Below, piece after piece: positions 10,203-20,999 of a DNA stretch of 64,000 nt. The position numbers were made by a program, and so were the translations under genes. The stretch is from Neodontobutis hainanensis (taxonomy: Eukaryota; Chordata; Actinopteri; Gobiiformes; Odontobutidae). The notes below the pieces were generated by a model that was not told the origin of the DNA, searched no databases, and worked only from the letters and a program-made list of their open reading frames with translations. Positions within the stretch are counted from its first letter, which is position 1; the number at the start of each line of letters is the position of its first letter. The DNA is taken from contig JALDNG010000021.1 in the NCBI GenBank assembly GCA_024349245.1, forward strand, positions 1,304,501 through 1,368,500. Direction: 5' to 3'.

Positions 10203-11990
10203 AGGCAAGGCAAGGCAATTTTATTTATATAGCACAATTTATACACTTTGTAACTCAAAGTGCTTTACAGGAATAAAAGACAATTTACAAGATTTAGATT
10301 AAGAAACATCAGAAATGTAGCAGCGACTCCTTAGTTTCATTTGTTGCTTGGAGAGGCCGAGGACGGGTCCTGTTTATTGCGTGACGCGCTGCGGCTTAAA
10401 CACATTGACACCGAGTCCCAGAATGGATGCTTGTACGGTTTATTCAATTGACTGCTCAGTTGGCACATGTATACAGTTATAAAATGCTTCAGATGGTGAA
10501 AGTTTAGCAAACGCTTGTGTTCAACAAATATTACGGCTACCCCGCTCCCCTCTCTCCTCCTATACCTGAGAGACAGTGAGTGCCACCTTTGAAACCAAGT
10601 GCTGTCACCGCCTACACCCACATGACTCACACATCACCCTGGCAACCAGACAAAAGCAATCGTGGACGAATAATATATCATTCTGGCTCCTACAAGAAAA
10701 ATTAAAAACATTTTAAAAGAAGAGTGCAGATAAAAAACATTTTAAATTGTAGTGTAGGCGGAGCTAAAGAGGAAGGTTTTTAACCTCCTCTTGAACATTG
10801 TTAAAGTTGAGGCTGTTCCAGGTTTTTGCTGAAACTTAAACGCTGCTTCACTCTGTTTAGTTCTAACTCTGAGCACGAGTAGAAGCCTGTCCCAGATGTA
10901 CTCAGAGTCCGAGGAGGCTCATAAGCTACTAGTATTTCAGAAATATATTCTGGTGCTAAACCATTTAGAGACTTGTAAACCAGCAGTGCTGTTTTAAAGT
11001 CTATTCTCTGAGCAACAGAAGCCAGTGCAGAGATTTTAAAACTGGACTGATGTGGTTGTACTTCCTGGTGTTAGTTAGAACCTGAGCAGCAGCGTTCTGA
11101 ATAAACTGCAGCTGTCTTAACCCTCGTTTTGAGAGACCAGTGAGCAGGCCGTTACAGTAATCTAACCTGCTGGAGATAAAAGCATGAATAAGTTTCTCTA
11201 AGTCTGGTTCAGACATTATCCCTTTGACTCTGGAAATGTTTTTAAGGTGATAAAATGTAGATGATGTAATTGACTTAATGTGACTCTGGAAATTTAAGTC
11301 TGAGTCCATGATGACTCCTAGATTTCTAACATGGTTTTTAGATTTTAGAGAAAGAGACTCGAGGTGACTGCTGACACTTTCTCTTTGTTTCTGTTCCAAA
11401 GATGATTAGTTCAGTCTTGTCTCTGTTCAGTTGGAGAAAATTATTCTGCATCCACACATCAATCTGTTCGATGCAGTGACAAAGTGAATGGATTGGTCCA
11501 TTTTCAGCTGCTGTGAGTGAAATGTAAATCTGAGTGTCATCTGCATAATTATGGTATGATACGCCACAGCTGTGTATTAACTGGCCTAAAGGAAGCATGT
11601 AAAGATTGAATAATAGGGGTCCCAAGATAGACCCCTGTGGAACCCCACATGTCAGGGCCATTTGGTCTGATACACAGTTACCAACCAAAACAAAATACTT
11701 CCTGTCTTCAAGATAGGACTGAAACCATCTAAGAGCAGTTTCAGAGATACCTATCTATTTCTCTAATCTTTGTGACAGGATTTCATGGTCCACTGTTTCA
11801 AACGCAGCACTCAAGTCCAACAGAACTAAGACAGAGGCCCGCGTCAGTGTCAGACGGATGTAATTTTTGACTTTGATAAGTGCAGTCTCAGTCTGTGATG
11901 GGCCTGAATCCTGACTGAAAAGGATCAAAGCAGTTGTTGATGAGGCATTTTCAAACCTGATTGCCTCCATAAACCTCATATAAACACTCT
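10203..11990 (-). pseudogene. L2/Rex1-type LINE remnant (reverse transcriptase)
   Basis: Three overlapping minus-strand frames (11,979-11,755; 11,688-11,338; 11,399-11,001) give the finger-palm and C-terminal part of a non-LTR reverse transcriptase: GVPQGSILGPLLF, then catalytic YADD at 11,547-11,536, then FIQNAAAQVL and 'SPVLKSLHWL' near the end. Frameshifts separate the three. The 3' untranslated tail runs to 10,203 with the 'aggcaaggcaaggcaatttt' terminus. The endonuclease half is absent (5' truncation). It is interrupted by a solo LTR. L2 versus Rex1 clade is uncertain. Confidence 0.8.
10316..10694. mobile_element. Solo LTR with 5-bp target duplication
   Basis: A 379-bp block begins TGTAG and ends CTACA, the TG...CA inverted ends of retroviral-type LTRs. 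It is flanked on both sides by AGAAA (10,311-10,315 and 10,695-10,699), the 5-bp duplication made by LTR integrases. It sits inside the 3' tail of the LINE above, whose sequence resumes on each side. No internal region or second LTR is present, as expected after LTR-LTR recombination. The superfamily is not determined. Confidence 0.8.
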
Positions 11991-12059
11991 TCTGGTATTA
12001 AATCTCAGATCAACAGTGTTAGAAACCAGCTTTAAACAAAGATGATTGAGTTGGTCTGA

Positions 12060-12520
12060 TACATGAGTGACAGTCACAGAGACCAGACAGACATGAACTT
12101 TATAATTTTGAGACACTGTCTTGACCTGTAGGACTTTTACAGTTCAGTCTGAAAAACTAATGAGCAAGTTTTGAGCATAAACATCAGTGTGCAAGAACGT
12201 TTAACAAGATTTACTGTAGCATTTGGACATAAATCAGAGTCGTTCTGAATCTTATAGCTTACAACTGAACAGTCCTACTTAGTTACACCACTAGATGGTG
12301 CTATTGTCCATTATATTGGACATACCAGCAATTCAAAGAAATACAGTATATAAAATGTTAAAATCTAATTAATTTTTTTTTAAATATATTGAAGTGTTAC
12401 AACAACAGCCTTTAACATCAGTGAGTCTACTCTTGAGACACTGTAGGCGTTTTACAGTTCAAGCTTAGTGTCTCTGGATGATTTCAGAGGAAAACAAATG
12501 AGCAACTGTCGATAGTAAAT
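12060..12520 (+). repeat. Two copies of a ~110-bp dispersed repeat
   Basis: Copies at 12,102-12,190 and 12,430-12,520 share 'gagacactgt', 'ttttacagttca', 'tctggatg.tttcagagga' and 'aatgagcaa'. The same unit recurs at 16.1, 28.2, 28.6 (inverted), 40.1 and 46.35 kb (inverted). No coding capacity. Family not recognised. Confidence 0.6.
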
Positions 12521-12599
12521 ATCTTTGATGACACAAAGAGATGTTATTTTTAGATTTTAGTTTACATCTCATTGTGTGTCTCCCAGTTTTCCCTCGTGA

Positions 12600-12910
12600 G
12601 GGGTCTCGGGATCTGTCCAAGCAAGGGCTGGGAAATTATTTTACCCAAGGGCCACATCAGAACATGAGACTCTTGTGGAGGGCCGGGCCAACATGGGGAA
12701 CTCCCTTATGCTCAATAAAAACATATTTCTTTTGCCTGTGGGAAAGAGATTTACTGTTTGAAGCATGTTGTATTGTAGAATCAACTGATGACGGTAGAGT
12801 ACTGAAAGAAAAATATATGTAGTGTTTTATCAGCAATAAAATATTAGTAAATGCTTGACGGGCCAGATTAAACAGCCTAACGGGCCGCATGTGAGGAGTT
12901 AAAATATTGG
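12600..12910. repeat. Dispersed 'gggccgcatgtg' repeat
   Basis: Contains 'gggctgggaaattattttac', 'gggccacatcagaaca' and 'acgggccgcatgtgagg', a pattern seen in non-autonomous DNA transposons. I see no clear ends here and no gene. Confidence 0.4.
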
Positions 12911-13042
12911 AGTCCAATAAACTTTGTTCTAGTGTTAAATTTTCAATATTCAACACTATAAAAGCTACACATATAAATACTGTTAATTTCTCTTGTGAAA
13001 GCACAATGTAAAGCTAACAGGCCCTTTTTGGTCTGTAATTAC

Positions 13043-14040
13043 TAGAGTTGAGCCGGATTCTCGGCTGAAACAAGTATCCGGTACGTATAAAGCACTTTTG
13101 CCGTGTACGAGTATTATACGAGTAATACGAGTCAATATCTGTGCTCGGATTGAATAAAGGTCGTCATTGGGTAGCTGCCTGTGTCTGCGTTCTGTGATAG
13201 GCTAGTCACAGAGCCCCTCCCCTAAACACTCTGCTCTGATCACTCACAGAACACTGAGAACAGCACTCTTTCTCTCTCTGTCTCTTCCTCAATCACTCAG
13301 GTTCGCGGGTCTTTTCCGTTAATGTTTACGGTTTCTTCAGCTTCAGGTTTGTTTTTTATTTCGGTTTGTTTGTAGTACTTATTAACCACTAGAGTTCTGG
13401 TAAATGTGGGGTTTGTTCAGACGTGGTGATTGGTAGAATGAGACTAGCGTTGTGTCTCTGCCTGTCGGAGATTTATTTTTATTTTTTAAACCGTCTGCTG
13501 GCTTTGACCATTTTTTTGACTTTACGCAAAAAATAAAGTAGTGGTATAAAAAGTACGATATTACAAATGAATTAGCTACACACACACACACACACACACT
13601 CTCCCTCTCTGCCTGTCATCAGAGTTTTTTTTTGTTTTTTTTTTTACTCTGCTGGCTCTAACCTCCATTTTTTTACTTCAGGCACTGAGTGTCTGACACT
13701 TTCTTGCTGTATTTCATAAAAAATAAAGGAATTAGTGGTATAAAACTATAATACAAATTAAACAGCCAGTGTTTTGCAACAATGAATACAATGTTGTATT
13801 CATTGTTGCAAAACTTGTTCATACATAGTTTGAACAATCAGCTTTCTAATCACCAATATATATAACAATTTCTGATCAACCCATATTAATTGCATGATTA
13901 AAAATAACATACCAGTTAAAGCCCTGCCCATTTCAAGTCACCACTTCCGGGTTAGGCCACACCCAGTCCGAGGACAGATACAGATAATTCATATGCTTAA
14001 CAGATACAGATACAGATAATCCTGTACTCGCTCATCCCTA
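13043..14040. mobile_element. hAT-like non-autonomous DNA transposon
   Basis: The ends are TAGAGTTGAGC (left) and GCTCATCCCTA (right), imperfect inverted repeats of each other. The flanks 'gtaattac' (13,035-13,042) and 'gtttttac' (14,041-14,048) match at 6 of 8 positions, which fits a decayed 8-bp hAT target duplication. No transposase frame is present, so it would depend on an enzyme made elsewhere. It contains the long hairpin at 13,771-13,814 and a (CA)n run at 13,578-13,598. Confidence 0.65.
13771..13814. repeat. Perfect 21-bp hairpin with 2-nt loop
   Basis: Arm 'gttttgcaacaatgaata' plus 'caa' is followed by TG and then its exact reverse complement. It lies inside the hAT-like element, so it is probably part of that element's internal structure and not a terminator. 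Confidence 0.9.
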
Positions 14041-14477
14041 GTTTTTACGCTCAGCTGCGTCTTGGGCTTTGAGACAACCTGTTTGACAAGTATATAAACC
14101 GTGGTTCTGTGCAGTCACGCTGAGTTCTCACAGGTACACTTCTTTGTGTGGTGACTTTGGGCAGAACCCTATTTACTCCTTGCATGATAAGAAATAAAGG
14201 GAGTGAAAGTCTTATAAGAGACTCTCGGTTTAGAACGCACCGGTAGAGTAATTATAAGGTACTTTTATTTACACTGGTGAGCAATATTATGACTTTTCTT
14301 CTTGACCTGTTTTTGTACTTTCTGAAACTTTTTTAACTATTGGAATATTTTTAATTATTGTAAATTTTTTATAGTTTAATTACATTAATTTTCAATACTC
14401 TTCAAAACCGTCCCATCTTAACACACATCATCAGATAGAGGACTTCTCTTAAGACACAGCCATTGGTTTTAAATGCA

Positions 14478-14483
14478 TTTATT
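14478..14483 (-). terminator. Poly(A) signal of lectin gene 1
   Basis: AATAAA on the minus strand, 40 nt past the TGA at 14,523. The identical context is at 17,015-17,020 for lectin gene 2. Confidence 0.7.
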
Positions 14484-14522
14484 CAAGGTTTTCTGACTCT
14501 CATTACATGAAATAAACTGAAT

Positions 14523-15245
14523 TCACCCTAAGATGCCATGAGAGTTTTGGGAGCTCCAGGTGGTAACTCCGTTGTTGTCAAGAACCAGGTGACCGTCATC
14601 AGTCAAGGTCAGACGCATCCTGTTGGAGCCCGACTGGGTGCCAGTGTGCCAAACCGCATGGTCCGCTTTCGTGTACATGACCAGGTTCCCGTCCGACTGC
14701 AGGAGGATCCGAAATGGGTCTTTTGCATTTGTTGCAGTCGCCCAAGTTGGAGCCGCATTTGTTTTGTAGATGACAAAGTTGTTGTCTGTCTGTGGATGGA
14801 CAAAATACTAGCATTAGCTTTTGCGTACATTTATCACATTAGAGTTTTAGCTACTTTTCTTTAAATACAACTCAGAAAGCCCCAAACACATTTGCCTCAG
14901 GTGTGCCTCAGTGACTAACAACAGGTGTTTTCAGCTTTAAGTTGTGAGGCAGCTGTGACTGCTGTGTTGTAATTGTGTCTAACTTCTACCTCCTGCCGTG
15001 CAGTTATCTCGGCAGATAATGGTTGAAGCCAGAACATGAGGCCTGATCAGAAGTTCAATAGCTCATTACATTTACATTACAAGTATAATTCTGCAAGTTA
15101 TTAGACCAGAGTTTTCCATAATCAACACATATTATTCCATTATAAAAATCCTTACCTGGAAAATAGCAGTGTATGCTCCATTGGCGCTGACAAGGGACTC
15201 GCCTTTGCGCAGCTCCTGGTCTGTGCTGATGGATGTCTTACTCAT
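14523..15245 (-). CDS. Pufflectin-like mannose lectin 1 (B-lectin domain)
   Basis: Predicted cytosolic or mucus lectin of 118 residues that binds mannose through a bulb-type (monocot-lectin-like, beta-prism II) fold. Fish relatives such as pufflectin occur in skin or intestinal mucus. Coding exons: 15,245-15,156 (30 codons, MSKTSIST to TAIFQ) and 14,789-14,523 (88 codons and TGA). Both junctions are GT-AG, phase 0. A non-coding first exon ends at 15,518 behind a TATA box. Sugar motifs QxDxNxVxY: the first, QTDNNFVIY, is split by the intron after Q. The second, QSDGNLVMY, is intact. The third is degenerate (TDDGHLVLD). No signal peptide is visible. It is nearly identical to lectin gene 2, 2.5 kb away in tandem, and it keeps the empty target site of the SINE found in gene 2. 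Function is inferred from the family. Confidence 0.85.
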
Positions 15246-15517
15246 GTTTCTAGAGACAAAGTTTTTCTCATTTAAAAAACAATGTTTATTCAACTATAAT
15301 CCATGAGGTCCTAAAAGAACCTAAGAAGAAGAATCCAACCTGTTTTTTTTCTTACAAATAAAGTGAATAAGGATTAATGTAAATGTTACTACTCTCAGTG
15401 CCTCTGCAACACAATGCTTTTTTTAAAAAAGATTTTAGAATATTAAAAATGTAAATCGTATTTTCTTGTACACTGTTCCTGTCAAAATCAAGTTGCATAT
15501 CAGTTCTGAAGTCTCAC

Positions 15518-15600
15518 CTGGTGATGCTGCTCAGTTCTGTCGAGGCTGTGATTCAGAACGGGGTAAAGCCAGCTTATATCTGTGTTCAAGATGTGGGAGG
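15518..15600 (-). promoter_or_regulatory. Core promoter and first exon of lectin gene 1
   Basis: On the minus strand: CCTCCCACATCTTGAAC (15,600-15,584), then ATATAAG (15,579-15,573), then a leader exon with donor CAG/GTGAG ending at 15,518. The same order and spacing occur at all five lectin copies, so the 17-bp block is a likely transcription-factor site shared by the family. Confidence 0.65.
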
Positions 15601-16391
15601 GTTCAGAGAATATTTCTGAAAAGGTCTTTCCACCCACTGAAAACCGATACTATAAATATGTCACTATTGTATTACAAATGGGTTGGGTTATTACTACAAC
15701 TGGCATATTTTATGGAAATGTTAAAAGGCGGGACCGGCTGGTATCAATGGGCTACATACACTAAGCCCTCCCTGCCATTTTCCGTAAAAATCTTGGCACA
15801 AAAGCCCATGTGGCAATGTGTTCCCCAGGTGTACTAGTCTACTGAGTCCTGAGAAAATAAGCCCCCATCTGTACCATAACTGCAGTCCTTATGAGACTCT
15901 TCTCATGCCTCAGGTGCACAAACCATTCAGCAGCACCCAGCTCTTCTCAGTCTTGAACGTTCCTGATGCATTGCGTAATAAGGTGTGGTGCATCTGCGTG
16001 AATCTGTCCACGTCCTCCAGAGCTGATCATCATCATCATCATCATCATCTTATTGTTTATTAAAGACAGTTGCTTGTTTGTGAGCAGAGAAAATTACAGA
16101 AACAACCTTTGAGACACTTTAATAACCTGTAGGAGGTTCTGTAAATGTTGTTAGGGAGAGAGACTAATGAGCAAGTGTTGAGAGTGAACAGGTGTGTTGA
16201 GAAAATTACAGTATTATTTTTTGAAATTTTCATAGTCTTGAAAACTAACACCAACAAAGTTTAAAGAAGTCCAATGTTTTAACTCTGGAGGTTTTGCTGT
16301 GCATTGTTTGATCCTAACTTCTCCATCCAATATAGATAATCTATAGCTGTCAACATTTAAGGACTTGTATGATTTTACCTTGCTGACCCCT
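15601..16391. other. Between lectin genes 1 and 2; duplicated flank
   Basis: The lectin 1 upstream region extends to about 15,760 with homology to the other copies. At 16,080-16,390 lies a block ('gtccaatgttttaactctgg' and 'ccttgctgacccctg') that recurs at 40,510-40,690 and in part at 63.2 kb, each time on the 3' side of a lectin copy. A short (CAT)n run is at 16,026-16,051. No further gene. Confidence 0.5.
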
Positions 16392-16680
16392 GCCTTAATT
16401 ATTATTATTACATCAATTTTATATAGCACTTTTCTGGGGACGCAAAAACGCTTTACGTATCTATTATTCATTCATACACAGTCACACTGGTGGTGGTAAG
16501 CTACAGCTGTACCCACAGCTGCCCTGGGGCAGACTGACAGAGACGTGGCAGCCATTCCGCGCCTACGGCCTCTCCGACCATCACCACATACATTCACATT
16601 CTTACACAATCATACAAGGTAAGGTGGGGTAAGTGTCTTGCCCAAGGACACAACGACAATATGAACTGTGGGCCTGGGTG
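16392..16680 (-). mobile_element. SINE-related element, long form
   Basis: 'tatatagcacttttctgggg', 'gacgtggcagccattccgc' and 'gtgtcttgcccaaggacaca' in the same order as the copy at 9.35 kb. The tRNA-like end is lost at the right. Confidence 0.65.
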
Positions 16681-17059
16681 CTTGTTTACTATTCTCCTGA
16701 GTGACTTTAATGATGATCAGGTTAGAGTAAATATACTATACAGTACATTATTCACCTGGTGAGCAATATAAAGACTATTCTTCTTGACCATTTTTTTTTA
16801 CTTGACCTGTTTTTTTGTACTTTTTGGGGCCTTGACATTCTGACAGCCTTTTAACTAGTGTCATTTTTTAAATTATTTTATAGGCAATATTTTTGTCTTA
16901 ATGCAAATTAAATTTTCAATGAACCCTTCAAAATAGACACTCCTGCATGATATCTTTACACACACTGTCACAAAGAGGACTTCTCTTAAGACACAGGCAT
17001 TGGTTTTAAATGCATTTATTCAAGGTTTTCTGACTCTCATCACATGACAAAAACTGAAT

Positions 17060-18026
17060 TTACACAGTGATGCCACGAGAGTTTTGGGAGGTCCAGGTGG
17101 TAACTCCGTTGTTGTCAAGAACCAGGTGACCGTCATCAGTCAAGGTCAGACGCATCCTGTTGGAGCCCGACTGGGTGCCAGTGTGCCAAACCGCATGGTC
17201 CGCTTTAGTGTACATGACCAGGTTCCCGTCCGACTGCAGGAGGATCCGAAATGGGTCTTTTGCATTTGTTGCAGTCGCCCAAGTTGGAGCCACATTTGTT
17301 TTGTAGATGACAAAGTTGTTGTCTAACTGTGGATGGACAAAATACTAGCATAAGCTTTTGCATACATTTACATTTACATTTATTCATTTAGCAGACGCTT
17401 TTATCCAAAGCGACTTACATTGTTCTACAGTAATTACCAGTGTTACATTCACTGGAGGCAAGGTGGGTTAAGTGTCTTGCCCAAGGACACAACGACAGTA
17501 TGAACTGTGGGGAGAGCGGGAATCGAACCAACTACCTTTGGGTTGAAAGACGACTGCTTTACCACTGAGCTACTGCCGCGTACATTTATCACATTAGAGT
17601 TTTAGCTACTTTTTAAAAAAAATACAACTCAGAAAGCCCCAAACACATTTTTAATACTGATACAAGGTTAAAACTTTTCCTCAGGTGTGCCTCAGTGACT
17701 AACAACAGGTGTTTTCAGCTTTAGGTTGTGAGCCAGCTGTGACTGCTGTGTTGTAATTGTGTCTAACTTCTACCTCCTGCCGTGCAGTTATCTCGGCAGA
17801 TAATGGTTGAAGCCAGAACATGAGGCCTGATCAGAAGTTCAATAGCTCATATATTTACATTCTAAGTATAATTCTGCAAGTTATTAGACCAGAGTTTTCC
17901 ATAATCAACACATATTATTCCATTATAATACCTTACCTGGAAAATAGCAGTGTATGCTCCATTGGCGCTGACAAGGGACTCGCCTTTGCGCAGCTCCTGG
18001 TCTGTGCTGATGGATGTCTTACTCAT
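17060..18026 (-). CDS. Pufflectin-like mannose lectin 2 (B-lectin domain)
   Basis: Tandem twin of lectin gene 1, also 118 residues: exons 18,026-17,937 and 17,326-17,060, stop TAA. The first coding exon encodes the same 30 residues. The second starts LDNNFVIY, so the split first motif reads QLDNNFVIY. The second motif QSDGNLVMY is intact and the third is TDDGHLVLD. The C-terminus differs (SRGITV instead of SHGILG). A non-coding exon ends at 18,285. A 210-bp SINE lies in the intron between the two coding exons and does not disturb the splice sites. AATAAA is at 17,020-17,015. Expected to bind mannose like gene 1. Low divergence between the two suggests recent duplication or gene conversion. 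Confidence 0.85.
17371..17580 (-). mobile_element. tRNA-derived SINE in lectin 2 intron
   Basis: Full-length 210-bp copy in reverse orientation, with tail CATTTACATTTATTCATTTA on the left and tRNA-like head 'accactgagctactgccgc' on the right. It is flanked by TACATTTA at 17,363-17,370 and 17,581-17,588. Lectin gene 1 has a single uninterrupted TACATTTA at 14,826-14,833, the empty site. Confidence 0.93.
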
Positions 18027-18284
18027 GTTTCTAGAGACAAAGTTTCTAATTTAGATAACAATGTTTATTTAACTATAATCCATGAGGTCCTAAAATAAAG
18101 TAGGACAAATCCAACCTGTTTTCTATCTTACAAATAAAATGATTTACGATGAATGTACCTGTTACTACTCTCAGAGCCTCTGCAACACAATACTTTTACT
18201 TTAAGATATACAAAAATGTAAATTGTATTTTCTTGTACACTGTCCCTGTCAAAGTCAAATTACAAATCAGTTCTGAAGTCTCAC

Positions 18285-18380
18285 CTGGTGATGCTGCTCA
18301 GTTCTGTCGCTCTGAGGAAAAGAGGCTGTGATTCTGTTCAGGCTGAAGCCAGCTTATATCTGAGTTCAAGACGTGGGAGG
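18285..18380 (-). promoter_or_regulatory. Core promoter and first exon of lectin gene 2
   Basis: Conserved CCTCCCACGTCTTGAAC block at 18,380-18,364, ATATAAG at 18,359-18,353, and leader exon ending at 18,285 with a GTGAG donor. Same spacing as at the other lectin copies. Confidence 0.65.
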
Positions 18381-18399
18381 GGAATTTTCAATGAAAACA

Positions 18400-19305
18400 G
18401 ACAATAGTAAAAATGTCACTATCGTATGAGAAATGGGTTGGGTAATTTCTACAACTGACATATTCTATGGTAATGGTAAGGACATTGCGTAATAAGTATA
18501 GTACGCTGCTGGTGCATGTAATGAGTGCAGATTGTTTAGTGACTTTGTTCAAGACCATCTTATACATATATCTAAATGTTCAAATCTTGCCCATGTCCTG
18601 CAGAAGTGTATTTGTAAAGTCACAGCTCAGTAGAAAGTCAGGAAGGATCACAGAACATGTGTAAAAACGGCTTAGTTTTGGCTCTGTTCTGAACTGGAAT
18701 TCATCCAGATTGGATGAGTGTAGTTCATGTCATGGTCAAAGCAGATGGGTCAGGCTCCAGAATCATAATGTTTGTAACTAAAAAAAAACACAAACGTAAA
18801 ACTGTAAAGTTCACATTTTAATGTTAAACTTTGAAATATACCGAATTGTATTCCAAAAGTTGATATTTGTTTTAAATAAAAGTTGCAGCGTTTTAATTTT
18901 CATGTTGAAAATTATTTATTACAGTTTAAAATATAATTTTTGGGGTTTCAGGTTTTTTTTGTTTGATGGTGAATCATGGTTGTTTTCACCACCAAACACT
19001 TAAAATACCTTGTAGTGTTTAGTTTAAAAATGTTTGTGGTGACCTGCGTTCCCTGAAGGCACCGTGAAGGAGGCAGAACCATGCCTTCAATCACAGGCTG
19101 TCACATATGTTTTTGCACCCTTCTAGGCTGTGGCCACGCCCCCTACACCAGATTAGGCTCCAAATTCTGAACCTAAAAAAAATGATGACCTGAAACTGGA
19201 AAAAGCTGATCCGAAAGTGAAAGAAATAACTTTGAACATAAAAATAATAAAAAATCTTTAACTCTTATTTAAAACAAATTAACTATTGGAATACTTTTTT
19301 TTCTC
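18400..19305. other. No gene seen
   Basis: Lectin 2 upstream homology fades by about 18,640. 18,700-18,770 shares 'gggtcaggctccag' with the repeat near 44.46 kb. The rest is AT-rich without supported exons. Confidence 0.4.
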
Positions 19306-19309
19306 CCCT

Positions 19310-20998
19310 CCTTGAACCGCAACCTTATCGTACTGAAGGGGTTTGAGTGCTCGAATGATCCTAGGAGCTATGTTGTCGGGGGCTATATGCCCCTGGTCTC
19401 CCAAGGCAAACAGGTCCTAGGTGACGGGCCAGACAAAGAGCGGTAAAAACCCCTTATGGATAACACAATATCAAGGACCGTGACGTCGCCCGGTATGGCG
19501 CAACAGGGGCCCCACCCTGGAGCCTGGCTCGGGGTTGGGGCTCGTATGCGAGCGCCTGGTGGGTCTTTCCCCACGGGGCCTGGACGGGTTCAGCCCGAAG
19601 GAGCGACGTGGGGCCGACATCCCGTGGAGGAACCGTAAGGGGCCGGCGCAAAGTGGATTGGGTGTTGGTCGAAGGCGGAGGCCTCGATGACCTAATCCCC
19701 GGACACGGAATCTGGTGCTAGGGACATGGACTGTCACCTCGCTGGCGGGGAAGGAGCTTGAGCTTGTGCGGGAGGTTGAGAGATACCGACTAGAGATAGT
19801 CGGGCTCACCTCCACGCACAGCTCGGGCTCTGGAACCCAAATCCTCGAGAGAGGCTGGACTCTCCACTACTCTGGAGTTGCCTGTGGTGAGAGGCGGCGG
19901 GCTGGTGTGGGTTTGCTCATAGCCCCCCAGCTCAGCCGCCATGTGTTGGAGTTAACCCCGGTGAATGAGATGGTCGCTTCCCTGTGCTTTCGGGTCGGAG
20001 ATAGGTCTCTCACTGTTGTTTGTGTCTACGGGCCAAACGTCAGTGCAGTGTACCCAGCCTGACGACCGGGGACTTGGCGTTCTACTGGGGGACTTCAATA
20101 TGGGCAGCGACAGTGACACCTGGATCTGAACCTGAGCGGTGTTCTGTTATTGGACTTCTGTGCTAGTCACAGTTTGATAATAACGAACACCATGTTCAAG
20201 CAAAAGGGTGTCCACCAGTGCACGTGGTACCAGGACACCCTAGGCCGGAGGTCAGATGAAACAACTACAAAGTTGATCATCGATCTCCGGCCGTATGTCT
20301 CGGACACTCGGATGAAAGATGGGCAGAGCTGTCAACTGATCACCACCTGGTGGTGAGTTGGATCCGATGGCGGGGGAGAAAGCTGGACAGACTCAGCAGG
20401 CCCAAACATACTGTGAGGGTCTGTTGGGAACGTTTGGCCGAGCCCCTTGTCAGAAAGGGACTCGGCAGAGCTGCCTTTTGTCACCGGTCCTGTTCATTAT
20501 TTTTATGGACAGGATATCTAGGCCAGGGGCCGGAGGGCGTCTGGTTTGGGGACCACAGGATCTTGTCTCTGCTTTTTGCAGATGATGTTGTCTCCATCAA
20601 GCCAGGACCTCCAGTGTGCACTGGGACGGTTTGCAGCCAAGTGTGAAGCAGCTGGGATGAGGATCAGCACCTCCAAGTCTGAGACCATGGTTCTCAGTTG
20701 GAAAAGGGTGGCTTGTCCCCTTCAGGTTGGTGAAGAGCTCCTGCCTCAAGTGGAGGAGTTCAAGTATCTTGGGGTCTTGTTCACGAGTGAGGGAAGGAGG
20801 GAACGTGAGATTGACAGACAGATCGGTGCATCTTCTGCAGTGATACGGTCGATGTACCAGTCTGTCGTGGTGAAGAAGGAGCTGAGCTGTGAGCCAAAGC
20901 TCTCGATTTACCGGTCAACCTACGTTCCTACCCTCACCTATGGTCATGAGCTTTGGGTCATGACCGAAAGAACAAGATCCCGGATACAAGCGGCCTGA
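19310..20998 (+). pseudogene. Internally deleted non-LTR retrotransposon
   Basis: 19,715-20,058 encodes the start of an APE-type endonuclease (TWTVTSLAGKELELV, then RYRLEIVGLTSTHS and YGPNVSAVYPA). 20,080-20,380 continues it with 'LLDFCAS' and 'TWYQDTLGRRS' in broken frames. 20,350-20,998 gives the reverse transcriptase palm (LLFADDVVSIK, FADD box near 20,577) and the downstream 'EFKYLGVLFTSEGRRE' and 'YGHELWVMTER' blocks. The segment between the nuclease and the FADD box is too short, so most of the RT fingers are deleted. The 3' end is lost at 21,000. The GC-rich start (19,490-19,690) is its 5' leader. The clade is not certain. Confidence 0.8.
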
Positions 20999-20999
20999 A

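Noticed and set aside
12541..13004. Overlapping frames of 93 and 115 codons
   Set aside because: They lie in a dispersed 'gggccgcatgtg' repeat with no splice or family support.
14538..14864. + strand frame over lectin gene 1 (also at 17,084 and 41,963)
   Set aside because: Shadow of the sugar-binding exon, which is clearly coded on the minus strand with QxDxNxVxY motifs.
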